Source of the DNA: Chamaecrista fasciculata
Lineage: Eukaryota; Streptophyta; Magnoliopsida; Fabales; Fabaceae
Assembly (NCBI GenBank): GCA_003254925.1
Contig: QANZ01004964.1
Span: 33,173 to 97,172 of the forward strand
Length of the DNA: 64,000 nucleotides
Direction: 5' to 3'
The first letter of the stretch is position 1, and every line of letters begins with the position of its first letter. The notes beneath the pieces were generated by a model. It was given only the letters and a program-made list of their open reading frames with translations, was not told where the DNA came from and ran no database searches. Below, one piece after another: positions 24,331-35,753 of the stretch. The translations under genes and the position numbers were made by a program.

Positions 24331-26906
24331 ATGACAAGGGGTGTCCTGATTCGTGTTGATGACGACGATGGTAAAGAATTACAAAAATTGACTCAGCCTC
24401 TACGAGTTAAGGATGATGATGAGATGAAAGTTAATGGAACAGCTGAAGAAGTTAGGGTTGGAGAAGGGAGGAAAATGGAAGCCCCTGATGTCCAAGAACA
24501 ACCTCAAGGGGCATCTGTTTGTTGGGAGAGGTTTCTGCATCTTAGATCCCTTAAGGTTTTGCTTGTAGAGAATGATGACTCTACTCGCCATATTGTCACT
24601 GCACTGCTTCGCAATTGTAGTTATGAAGGTTAGAAATTATCTGTGTTGCTGAATAATCACTCTGATGTGTTGATCTTTAATGTGTCTAAATATTTGAATT
24701 ACGATTATCTGCCGGTTGCTGCTTGAGTGCTTGATGACCTTAAATATTATTTGCACATGGAAGTTATCTATATAATCAGTTTTACCAGAAAGACCTTGCT
24801 TGTGATTTATGTCTTGTATCAATCTTCGTGTATTTTGGGGCCTAAGACACTATTCTTTTCCATAATATATATTACGCCCTTTATAGTGCTTAAACTATCT
24901 GTAATTATCAAAGATCCATTACTTCTCACTGTGGTTGACCATTCATAATAAGTTTACCAAACAATCAATATTGTTAAATCTACACATGGTCTTATTTAAT
25001 TTTGCATTTTTCAGTTATTGAGGCAGCAAATGGATTGCAAGCATGGAAGATATTGGAGGATTTAACCAATCATATTGATCTCATTTTAACTGAGGTAGAA
25101 ATGCCTTGTGTGTCTGGCATTGGTCTTTTATGCAAGATTATGAGCCACAAAACGCGGAAAAATATTCCCATAATTAGTAAGTTTCTTTGAGTGTTCATTT
25201 TGTTTTCAATGTACTTTGATTGAAGTATTTCTCACGATCTGTTGTATAAATGTTACTCTTTTATATGACTTCTGATGAGATTGGTCTACAGTGATGTCAT
25301 CCCGGGACTCTATGGGTTTAGTCTTTAAGTGTTTGTCAAAGGGTGCTGTTGACTTTCTAGTAAAACCCATTCGGAAGAATGAGCTTAAAAATGTATGGCA
25401 GCATGTTTGGAGGAGATGCCATAGTGTGAGTTGCCTTAATTTTCTTTCCCACTCTCATACTATACATCTTATTTGTCAATGTAAACAATGCCTTTGGAAT
25501 TCTGTTGTTCAGCGTAAACAATGCGTTTAGGATCTTCCTTCATTCTTGAATGTTGAAATGATGGGGGTCCACTCTGTCTGTAATAACTCCAAATTATTTC
25601 TTCTTTCTTTTTCTTCTTTTCTCAGTCTAGTGGGAGCGCGAGTGGGAGTGGGAGCAGGAGTGAAAGTGGCACTCAAACCCAGAAGTCTGTGAAATCAAAG
25701 AGTCTTGAGAAATCTTATAACAACACCAGCAGCAATGATAAGGATAATGATGGAGCTGTAGGTCTTAATATTAGCAATGGAAGTTACAATGGTAGTGGCA
25801 CGCAGGTATTAAAGTTCTATCATAGGTTGCTTTGCTGATCGTTTTATATTCCATGCTTATCAATGTAAAGTTCTGATGCCTTTATTAAGCCTCAAAAATC
25901 AAATTGAAGGTGGGTTTCACATAGGTCTTTCATGTCTTATGCATTAAGATTCAGTTTAGCAGTTAAATCACATTGCAAGAATAGAGACACCAACCAAAGA
26001 CAGTTTTTTTTTTGTTCTTCTTGTCAAATAGTTAAGCAAGTTTAGAGAAGTTTCTGTGTAAATTAAAATTTTCACTGATTCCATCTCTTATCCTTCTCCC
26101 TCTGTCCCATTACATGTGTCTCATTTATTTCTTCATAAATTTTTAGAAGAATCTTATTTAATTATAAAAGTCCATCACAACTTACCAAAATCTTTTGGTT
26201 TAATCCTTTTAATCAAGTTTTATACTGTAATTTTTTTCCTAACTTTCTTGGATTTGGAAAAGAAAATTCAATGTGAGACAAACATTTTAGGATTGCCAAA
26301 AATGGAAGGTGAGTGATGATACAAAATATGCTAGATTAATAGGAAGTAAGTTGTTCTGTAGTTGCTGCTACCTGACTAGCATGAAATGTAATTACCAGGT
26401 TACTGTATTTAGAAAAGTAAAGGACTAAAGCCTTCATTCTGGCTTAATTAATTGACATTATCTATGTATAATCCTGTACATGTTGCTATCAATCCAAGAG
26501 CAAACATCAAATTTGGGCATGAAATCATCAGTGTGTTGGTTAATGGTAACCCAACCAGTACAAGTCATATCGAATTCCACCATGTGTTTGTGCAAATACA
26601 GAATGTAGCTTAGAAAGGTTGTGCACCGGTTTTGCTAAACAAAATCTACTTGTAAATTTTATTATATTCTGCTTTGGTAGAGCTCCTGGACGGAACAGGC
26701 TGCAGAAGTTGACAGTGCCAAACAAGTGCCCCAGTGGGATCAAATATCAGAATATCCTGATAGCTCCTGTGCTCAAGTTGTTCACTCCAATACTGAAATA
26801 GATCATAGTGAGATGATTCCTACAGCAATAAAGTATTGTTCACAACAGAATGAACATGGTAAGATTAAAAGCACTTGAACCATGTTACTGTATTGTATAT
26901 CTCTGT

Positions 26907-26938
<32 letters not shown>

Positions 26939-28705
26939 TGTCTGATGTCAATGGTAATGTCATGGTGTGTTGGTTGGAGCTTGTCACAGTTGTTACTCTA
27001 ATACCCATCTCTATACATGTATGTGCTGATATCAGAATAACATGGTATTTGTGGTTGAATCAGAATGCAAGAATCTTTAAAAAATAATTTTTTACCATTG
27101 CATTTGCTTTGGAACATGATTCTGTCGTTTACATTATTCTGATCTACTTTTGGATAACGCCTGGGGAACATCATTTAGGTCTTCAAATAAAAGCTCATTG
27201 TCAGAAAAAATGTAGACAAATCGCCTGTCCATATGCCTTGTGCTTAAATTTAATTTAATTATGAAAACTGGTATGTGGCAAGGATCAAACTTTATGACTA
27301 CTTTCAACTCAAAAATTAAAGCTGTTAAGACCAATACGTAACTAGTATTATGATTTCTAACTACTTTTTAAATTTTCACCGAACGCATGCCTTCTAGAAT
27401 TATTCAGCTTGACTGAATTGTTGTTTATTTAATCTGGTTTCCTCATCTTTTTTTTAGCTCCCCCTTCCTCCAAAACCACACTAGTAATGTGTGCTTTTAT
27501 GAACATATATGAACATATTCATCTATACATCTGTCATGTTTTTTTCTTCTCTACTTTTTGTGACATTATATCTATTTCATTCTTTTTGCTGGACAACGTC
27601 AAAGTTAAAGAGCTGAAAGGTAGAGAACTTGAAAGCTATAGATATGAGGTTCCAGTCAGAGCTACTGGCGCAAAACATAGTATCCCACTTGATATAGGCT
27701 CCTCTACATTCACCGAGAAGATTAATAAAGGACAGCTTAATCTTAATTCTGAGAATCCATCTAGCAGCCTAGGGGTCAAAGGTCCTTTAGTTTCTGTTGC
27801 CACTAATGGCACCTCCGACTCTCAGATGCATGGTCGAGAATTTGAAGCCCCAAATGGAAGATTCAAGTCCTCGGATATTGAAAATAAAGCTCCTATTAAT
27901 ATTAAAGAATTTCCATCTCCTGAGACCAGTTTAAAGAGGCTTAGAGGGGTTAATGATGCTGGAATTACAGTTCTGGATGAACGAAATGTCATAAGACGTT
28001 CAGATCTCTCAGCCTTCTCAAGGTATTATCACTAAATCTTAACTGTTTTTGTTCTGAATTTCTTGTGGTATCACAGTGTAATTTCAGCAAGTTTTCTGCT
28101 GCAGGTTCAATGCTAGCTCTGACACTAAGAAGTCTCCCATTGAATGTATGGGAACTGGAAGCAACTCTCCACATAATAATAGCTTAGAAGTTACAATGAA
28201 AGATTCACCACATGAAATGCAATCTCATTCTAGTGGCAATCCTCCTCCCCGGAACTCAAACGATGAAAAGTCTAACATTGATATGGGTTCCACTACTAAT
28301 AATGCTTTTACTAAAACTGCAGTTATTAGTGAGCCAGTGGTAGCATCAACAGCCAAAGTTGTGTGCCAATCATCTGCTTTCCAGCCCATGAAAAACGACC
28401 TTACTTGCACCTCTGAACTAGTTGTGTTACATAATAATGAAGATATGACTGCTACAACAATGGTGGCACCAAGAGGAGACACATATAAGGGCTTTTCAAC
28501 TGAAGAATCCCATCACCATTATGAAACCCATGATGATTCAACATTAAGGGAAATGGCTGCTGCTGCACCGCAATGTGGGTCATCAAATGTAATGGAAGTT
28601 CTGGTTGAAGGTAATGTTGGAAATTACAGTGTCAATGGAAGTGCATCAGGCAGCAACAATGGAAGCAATGGTAAAAATGGTAGCAGCACTGCAGTCTGCA
28701 GTTAA
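24331..28705 (+). CDS. PRR7: PRR7-type pseudo-response regulator, truncated before the CCT domain
   Basis: Seven exons can be joined: 24331-24628, 25015-25176, 25292-25425, 25626-25805, 26681-26858, about 27605-28022, 28105-28705 (about 656 residues). The pseudo-receiver domain spans residues 71 to about 190: [33 protein letters not shown] with Glu in place of the phospho-Asp, and [12 protein letters not shown]. After it come a Ser/Gly linker and PRR7-specific blocks (SLKRLRG, LSAFSRF, FQPM, PQCGSSN). Clock PRRs repress CCA1/LHY-type genes and bind DNA through a C-terminal CCT motif, but here the frame ends at TAA 28703 before it. The exon 6 acceptor is doubtful: caaag|tt at 27604/27605 keeps phase, as does tttttag at 27457/27458. 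It may be a decaying gene or a CCT-less variant. Confidence 0.82.
26096..26320. repeat. Possible Stowaway-like remnant in PRR intron 4
   Basis: The left edge ctccctctgtcccattacat is typical of Stowaway MITEs. The right part has tgtgagacaaacatttt, opposing tgtctcatttattt near the left. The right terminus is decayed and no TA duplication is certain. Confidence 0.45.
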
Positions 28706-28731
28706 TGCCTGAAGGACAAACATATAAAATA

Positions 28732-28984
28732 GAGAAAACCTACTTTTTAATCCCAGAATTTGTATCAAAATTACTACATAGTTCTTTGATATTGAAAATG
28801 TTTTTTGGTCCCTATTTTTTTTTTCTACAAGTATAAATTATTTAGTCTCCATAGAGAATGTTTCAGGAACTAAATAATAATGTTTGCCAAAAAAAAAACC
28901 AAGAGCGAAAAAGTATATTTTCAATATCTAGGGATTGAATCATAGTTTTGAGACAAATTTAAGGACTAAAAAACATGTCTACTC
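28732..28984. mobile_element. MITE inserted in the 3' coding region of the PRR7-type gene
   Basis: Ends gagaaaacctac and, inverted, gagtagacatgt, with further pairing inward (gatattgaaaat on both arms, aatttgt(a/c)tcaaaa). The flanks tataaaata (28723-28731) and taaaaaata (28985-28993) match at 8 of 9 bases, a likely target duplication. The PRR reading resumes just after it, so it split a once continuous exon. Confidence 0.75.
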
Positions 28985-29170
28985 TAAAAAATAATAATGG
29001 AATTGGAAGAAACAGTGGAAGTGGTGATGGTAGCAGGAATAGTAATGGAAGTGGGAGTGAGAGTAGTGCTAACAGAGTATATCAAAACAAGACTGCTAAA
29101 AGTGAAGCAGCCTGCTAGCCTTAACTGAGTTAGCCGAAAGAGAAAGATGTGCTTCCAGAAGGGTGGAAAA
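28985..29170 (+). pseudogene. Relic of PRR7 C-terminal linker and start of CCT motif
   Basis: Directly after the MITE the sequence reads as the Gly/Ser/Asn linker (NGIGRNSGSGDGSRNSNGSG, later QNKTAKSEAA) in one frame up to about 29114, where tgctag gives a stop. A few bases on, gccttaactgag and then cgaaagagaaagatgtgcttccagaag match, in shifted frames, the ALTxFRxKRKxRCFxKK stretch that opens CCT domains. A run of 12 A follows. I found no convincing second CCT exon in the next 400 bp. This is decayed sequence, not an exon. Confidence 0.75.
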
Positions 29171-30516
29171 AAAAAAAAGAAGGTAATTGACGTTTGAATT
29201 GTTATTCCTAGATTGATGTCAGTGATTAATGACATTTATGGTTATACAGCCATTTGGTTTTCACCGTTTTCTTTTCAGGCAAGAGTGTATCTTAACTCAC
29301 TCTTCGGTCTGGAGCTTTATATCTTTCTTGTCATTCCATTTTCAATAACTGTTGAAAAATCACATTCATTGAAACACAATAACCCACATTGAATATTAAG
29401 ATATCTCCTAAGCTTCTATAATAATCTCTTCTCTATCTTTCATCATTTAGAAGATTTGTCTATACTTCAATATAGAAAGTAAGAAACTGGTCAACCAATG
29501 ACATTTTTGAGAAGTTCGAGGTTGTTGTTACTCATATTCTGAGCATTACTAACAATAACAAGCAATTCATACATAGTAAGGGAGTTGGAGGAACAAGGAG
29601 GACAACAACCGTCCTTGGAATAATTTGGAAGTAAAAAAAAAAGGTGAGATTCTATTTCATGAACTTTTCATTTTCTGAATGTAGATTTTAGGTCTTTAAG
29701 CTCAACTAACACCAAGCAATAAAAGTATAAAACTGTCATTTAAATAACCCCGATATGTCTTTATCTTTGGTAAATGCGTACTTCCCTATCAGGACTCATG
29801 CTGCCATTTTAATTACATCCCATAACATGGAGATCATAAATATATGTCAGAACTCATAAGATACTGCGAATCTGTGATTCGATTTCCTTGAACTGAAGAT
29901 GAAATAGGATGTCTTCAAATTATTATAGGGTTTAATACTAAAAAATGAAATATATTTATGATGGTAGATAAACATCAATACCTTGTGTGGACTTGACTGC
30001 TTTAGTTTTCAAGGCAGTGAAGTCTTATACTCTGCAGATAAACGAGCATTCTATTATTTCTCTTATGTAGTCCTTTCAAATTTCACATCGACATAAATTT
30101 CATGTTTGTTAGTCTTGAAATTTAACTCTGCAGATAAGCAAGATCATCAATTATTATTACTTGTTAGGAGTGATGCATACGACCTAGTTTGGGAAGGAAT
30201 GTGGATGTTGTCTCACTCTGAGATGGTATTGGATGAAGCTTACCCATTATGATGAGTTTTTCATTTGGTGCACTGATCATGCTCCTTTGACAAAAACGAC
30301 GAAAGTGAGAGCATAAGGATTTACAGTTTTATTTGATATCAAATCATCCTTCATATATTAAAAAATATATCCCATTTTTCCAGAAAAAGAAACACAGAAG
30401 AGAAGCAAGAACAAGGAAATCCCTTCAACAAAATGAAGTTGTTGAAGTGTGACCCACCAAAGTTGAATTCACCTCGGATGAGTTAGGTAAATTATGTAAC
30501 TCAAAGTTGAGTTACA
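29171..30516. other. Spacer, nothing recognised
   Basis: No gene, RNA or clear repeat was found. No remnant of the second half of the CCT motif was recognised here either. Confidence 0.4.
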
Positions 30517-30534
30517 AAAATATTGCCAATTCTT

Positions 30535-30722
30535 ATTTTTTTTGGGTTTCCCAAGATATCCCCAGCCTGACAGGGCTAGGACTAATCCTCCGCGGATCGG
30601 TGCTCCATTTAAGGGTCTGCCGCTGGCCAATTAGTTGCTGCATACACAAGGCGGGATTCGAACCTCCGACCTTGCTTAAGCGACTTAGTGAGCTCGACCA
30701 CTAGGCCAACCAAGCTTGGTTT
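30535..30722 (-). mobile_element. tRNA-derived SINE
   Basis: On the minus strand it begins near ccaagcttggttggcctagt, includes a Pol III A box (ttggcctagtggtc) and a B box (ggttcgaatccc), and ends in an A-rich tail (gggaaacccaaaaaaaat). The direct repeats aaaatattgccaattctt (30517-30534) and aaaatattgcccattctt (30723-30740) match at 17 of 18 bases, an excellent target duplication for a LINE-mobilised SINE. Because of the boxes it can be mistaken for a tRNA gene, but no cloverleaf is present. Confidence 0.85.
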
Positions 30723-30783
30723 AAAATATTGCCCATTCTTTATTGTTTTTATCGGTTAAAATCTCAATCTTACATATTTTTAT

Positions 30784-31076
30784 AATTTTTAAATTGATCT
30801 CAAATTAATTAAATTTACTTTTCTTTTAAGTTTAAATGTAACAAATTCAAAGCTACGAGATAGCTTTTGATGAGTACTTTCTATATTTAATTATGGTAAT
30901 TAACAAATAAAATCAAATAAGTCCTAAAANAATTTTTAAATTGATCTCAAATTAATCAAATTTACTTTTGTTTTAAAGTTTAAATGTAACAAATTCAAAG
31001 CTACGAGATAGCTTTTGATGAGTACTTTCTATATTTAATTATGGTAATTAACAAATAAAATCAAATAAGTCCTAAA
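30784..31076. repeat. 146-bp near-identical copies around a single N (assembly join)
   Basis: 30784-30929 and 30931-31076 carry the same sequence (from aatttttaaattgatctc to aagtcctaaaa) with only one or two differences. The N at 30930 lies between them. As at 23142, this is best read as unmerged overlapping contig ends. Confidence 0.8.
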
Positions 31077-31864
31077 AATAGGTAATTCGTTTCATAGTCA
31101 AACAAACTAGTTAGTCATATCTCTCTCATTTCAAATTCGAATTCAACATGTTTAAAATTATGTGTTAACTCTTGAAGAGTTATTTTTTTGTTCACTTGAA
31201 ACTATTAGTAAATGAGATCGGATCATGTCCCCAAAGTAAGTTTGCGACAAATTTAAAAAATTATAAAAATATGGAAGACCAATCTAAAACAAATGAAATA
31301 TTTAGAACCAAATTAAAATTTATCCTATACATTGGGCACCAATTTTGACCTATTTTTATCCATTCAATCTGTTCACACCTAATTGATGCTCACTCCTGAA
31401 CTCAAGAAATATACTATATTAAAGTGGAATCCACTTTCAAAACTTGCAAGTGACAAAACTAATAATGCACAAGACAAAATGGTCATTTCCCTTGAACCAA
31501 TTAAACTAAATGTTATTAACTTGTAAGACTTATGGTTATGAAATATGAATCTTATGATAGCATTCTAGATTTGTAGCTACTGTTGATGTTTAGTGACAGT
31601 GTCCACTCCTTTAATTTTGGGATAACGACGTTAACAATAATATAGCTTAAAAAAAACCCATTTTTTAAAGCTTGAAAAACTTGAAACCTATGATTCAACT
31701 TTAAAAAATTATGAGCTATGGGCAAGTAACTTAATTTTTTTTAAACAATACTAACTTAAAAATAAGGCTTCTAAGCATGTTGTGAACATGTTCAATTCAA
31801 ATCCAAAAAACAAATACAAAGGAATAATTCTCCAAGGAAATTAATGTTGGAATTAGAAATTTAA
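31077..31864. other. Spacer, nothing recognised
   Basis: AT-rich DNA with no supported gene. Its last nine bases (31856-31864) are the left target duplication of the next element. Confidence 0.4.
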
Positions 31865-33159
31865 GGTCAAAGTGCAAATTTGGTCCTATAACTTTGCTCC
31901 AATTCCCAAATCAGTCCTATAACTTTTTTTGTCTCAAATTTGGTCCTGTAACTTTGCTCCAGTTTCCAAATCAGTCCTATAACTTTTTTTGTCTCGAATT
32001 TCGTCCTATATCTTTGCTCTAGGTCCCAAATCAGTCCTATATCTTTTTTTTTCTCAGTTTTGGTCCCATATGTTTTGAAAACCTCCCACCGTTAGTCCTC
32101 CGTCTATTTTAAATTATAGTTTAGTCTTGAAAACTTCAAGTCCCTTTTACTTTAGTCCCTGACTATCAAAATGAAAGTGAAAGAGCATCCCTGAAGATTC
32201 TCAAACCTTACATCTTGGTCCCTAATCCATGAATTCTTCATGAAATGGAATAGAAATGCAAAAACAACACAAACTAAAGCAAATGACAGAGGGACCAAAA
32301 CTGAAAACGCAGAAAATTTAAAACCTACCGGAAATTGGCCCAACCTTGCCGGAAAACGTACGGAAATCGCCGAGAAACTAAGAACTCATCCAAAAACCCC
32401 AATCCTCACTGAAATCTCACTCAAATAATCGCCCTCAAATGTTTTAAGAAAGAATTGTCGAAAATTCAAACTTTTGAGGAAGGAGATGATAGGAAAAATG
32501 TAAGGGATTTCCGAACTTCTCTCTCAGAATCACCAAATGTAAGGGAATTTTCTATCACATCCCTCCTCAAAAGTTTGGATTTTCAAAAATTCTTTCTTAA
32601 AGCATTTGAGGGCGATTATTTGAGTGAGATTTCAATGAGAATTGGGGTATTTGGATGAGTTTTTGAGTTTCTCGGTGATTTTCGTACGTTTTCTGGTGGG
32701 TTTTAAATTTTCTCCGTTTTTAGTTTTGGTCCCTCTGTCATTTGCTTTAATTTGTGTTGTTTTTGCATTTCTATTCTATTTCATGAAGAATTCATGGATT
32801 AAGGACTGAGATGTAAGGTTGGAGAATCTTCAGGGATGCTCTTTCACTTTCATTTTGATAGTCAGGGACTAAAGTGAAAGGAACTTGAAGTTTTCAGGAC
32901 TAAAATGTAATTTAAAATAGACGGAGGACTAATGGTGGGAGCTTTTCAAAACATATGGGACCAAAACTGAGACAAAAAAAGATATAAGACTGATTTGGGA
33001 CGTAGAGCAAAGATACAGGACCAAATTCGAGACAAAAAAAGTTATAGGACTGATTTGGGAACTGGATCAAAGTTACAGGACCAAATTCGAGACAAAAAAA
33101 GTTATAGGACTGATTTGGGAACTGGAGCAAAGTTATAGGACCAAATTCGCACTTTGGCC
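31865..33159. mobile_element. 1.3-kb MULE-type fold-back element
   Basis: The two arms (about 31865-32500 and 32520-33159) are near-perfect inverted copies almost to the centre. The ends are ggtcaaagtgcaaatttgg and, inverted, ggccaaagtgcgaatttgg. The direct repeats gaaatttaa at 31856-31864 and 33160-33168 form a perfect 9-bp target duplication. Each outer arm has tandem ~65-bp units of the type caaatcagtcctataactt (three or four per arm). Frames inside come from these repeats and are not genes. Confidence 0.85.
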
Positions 33160-33168
33160 GAAATTTAA

Positions 33169-34228
33169 ATATTAATCTCCTGCAAACTATCTTCAATTTT
33201 TTTTATAATCCATGCCAGGTTTTCTGGGCACGTGGACTTATTTGCCAGTGTCACCATCATTCAATTGGCTACTATGAATCTAGATTTTGAAGAATGAACT
33301 TAGATTCAAATTCACATATCACAAGAAAATAGGACAAAGATGTGTGTTAGCTAGCTAGACAGATAACACTAACAGTAACACAATGCCCAAGTCTTTTGCA
33401 CAATAGTACTAATGCTTCTGGATCTAGCCACTTTTGTCAAACATAAGTGAACCTTCATTGGATTCTTTTTTTATCTAATTTTTCCAGTGATAGTTGCTAA
33501 CAATAATTAAGTATAGTGATAAGTTAATTGCATTTTAGGTGAGACGATAAAAGTTCAATCTCTATAATTAATATTATTATAAGGGTTTTAATTATTTGCT
33601 CTCATTAATCATCGCCCAAATCGTTACATTTTCATGATTTTTTTTTTAAAAAAAAAANNNNNNNNNNNNNNNNNNNNNNNNNNNNNNNNNNNNNNNNNNN
33701 NNNNNNNNNNNNNNNNNNNNNNNNNNNNNNNNNNNNNNNNNNNNNNNNNNNNNNNNNNNNNNNNNNNNNNNNNNNNNNNNNNNNNNNNNNNNNNNNNNNN
33801 NNNNNNNNNNNNNNNNNNNNNNNNNNNNNNNNNNNNNNNGAAGTTTCTTAATGATGAAAAAGATTCAATATCTTGAAAACTACAACTTTTTCAAATATTG
33901 TCTTTCTAGAAAGTGGACAATACTCCTATAATCTAGCTAGAACTGAATTGAAATTAATAGTGGAGAGCCACAACTACCAGTCAAAACCCTAGAAAATTTG
34001 GGATTGGAAAATGATTGTTGATTAGGAAGACACCATGCCACGTGTCAACTTCACTGCACATGTATCAACTAACAGTCCAAGGCCTCAACTAATTTTCAAA
34101 TCCTAATAATGATTAACACAATAATCTTGATTCTCTTGCAGTTTTTGCCCCATATTTGCAACAATTGGATTTATGAACCAAAACAGACGTACACAATAGG
34201 ATTTTCAAACATTACTTAAAAATTATAA
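33169..34228. other. Spacer with a 182-base N gap
   Basis: Sequence is missing at 33658-33839, bordered on the left by T and A runs. No gene was recognised on either side. Confidence 0.9.
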
Positions 34229-34491
34229 TTAACTGCTCCTTCCGGTTCTATATTTAATATTACATACAAGCTAACTAGCTCACTAAAAATAAGAGAAAAA
34301 TAAGATAAAAAGACTAAAGTATTCATATTAAATTACTTGAGAAATGTTTATTCATTTATGACTTTACTATTTTTAATAGGGATAGAATGATAAAAAAATA
34401 ATTAATGGTCTTTTAAATTTATAAAACATCAGATATTTTAAAATAAAAATGATTCTTTAAAAAAATAGATATTCAAAAGCGAATGGAGTAA
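34229..34491. repeat. Stowaway-like MITE, copy 2
   Basis: It starts near tgctccttccggttctat and ends gcgaatggagta. The interior (gactttactatttttaatag) is the reverse complement of the interior of the element at 58-341, and the shared acatcagatatttt lies in the right arm. Diverged and non-coding. Confidence 0.55.
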
Positions 34492-35623
34492 AATTTAATA
34501 TATGATGTGTGACTATTTCTAATGATATAAAATATAACTTCAACTATAGATTAAACAGTAAACAGTGCTATATATATCCCATACATTTGAATTTTTCAAT
34601 AACTACACATAGTCACAGAATAAGGAGTAAAATTAAATCTATCTGTCAAATAAGCAGTTATAAATCTTTTTTGGTAGTATATGCAGTTATAAATTTTATT
34701 CCTATGAATTCAGATGGGTGGTGAGGATTTCAAGTAATTAATTAATTACTAAACTCACTGTCTTTTTTTATTTTAAATTAGTTAAATTAAATATTTTATT
34801 TAAAATAAAAGTGTGTTATCAAAATATAAATAGTAATACTACCTACATTTTTTGGTTACTTTCTGGCCGACATAATAATAGTTGCAGAATCTATAATGCA
34901 TTATATTTTGTATTAAAAAAGCTTAGCAATAATTTACAAATGTAAGTAGAGCTGTTGAAACAAAAGAATATAATTAATACATTAATTATTATATAAAAAG
35001 TTGAAAATATCCGTGGTATTATATATATCTATACTATTATATATGTTTATGACTCTTTTTATAGTCGATCATATAAAATTATAGTCTAAAATAAATATAT
35101 ACAAAAATAATATTTCTAAATATATATAAAAAAATAAAAAATAACTTTTCAGGTAACTTCATGTTCCTTATAAATTCTAATAGTTAGGTTTAAATTTAAA
35201 AACTCTTTTATCATATGTTCTTATACTATTATATAAAAATTAAATTATTTCTATTTTTATATAATTTCATAATAACAATAATTATAAAGCATATAAATAT
35301 ATTGACCAACGTATATTAACCTGTTGGGTTTACGATTTTACCCCGAAATATGATTAGCGTGGATTTTACGATGTGAGGGTAAATACGTCTTTCCAAAGTC
35401 GCAACTAGTATGTACGTGCATTAATGGCTCATAAATATTATGGATAAAATTAAATAATGCCATCTGTCATCAGCCATGTTATGTACTTCGTTGAATTCAG
35501 GCCAAAAAAAAATGACTTCGTTGAATGATTCAGAAATTGCCACGTAAGATTAGACAGAGGGTCGCTTTATGCTGATAAATAGAAGGATGATATTTTAGGA
35601 AAATTTATAAAAAGCTAGATAGT
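34492..35623. other. AT-rich spacer
   Basis: No gene was recognised. From 35028 it may belong to the candidate Helitron described separately. Confidence 0.4.
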
Positions 35624-35738
35624 TTTGCTATTTAATTTGTAGTTGTTGGATTTCTGTTTTTTATCTTGAGATTTGTGCAATAAACTTTATTGGACAAATC
35701 TCAAGATAAAAAAGATAAATCCAACCGTTATAAAATAG
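35624..35738. repeat. Small hairpin MITE
   Basis: About 45 bp (ctatttaa... atcttgagatttgt) pairs with its inverted copy (acaaatctcaagat... ataaaatag) across a loop of roughly 16 bases. It lies immediately left of the Pack-MULE target site. Confidence 0.6.
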
Positions 35739-35753
35739 ATAGTAAAAATTATT

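Noticed and set aside
29200..29600. Second CCT exon of the PRR7-type gene
   Set aside because: I looked for the VRYQSRK...RPRVRGQF pattern after the ag at about 29278 and elsewhere; matches were no better than chance.
30600..30720. Possible tRNA gene (A and B boxes)
   Set aside because: There is no complete cloverleaf; the A-rich tail and flanking duplication show a SINE.
32912..33196. 94-codon minus-strand frame with a repeated pattern
   Set aside because: It is the translated tandem units of the fold-back element.
33634..33876. 80-codon frame across the N gap
   Set aside because: Most of it is undefined residues from Ns.
35640..35730. Possible microRNA precursor (long hairpin)
   Set aside because: The near-perfect pairing along both arms and the position among transposons fit a small MITE better. 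No known mature sequence was recognised.
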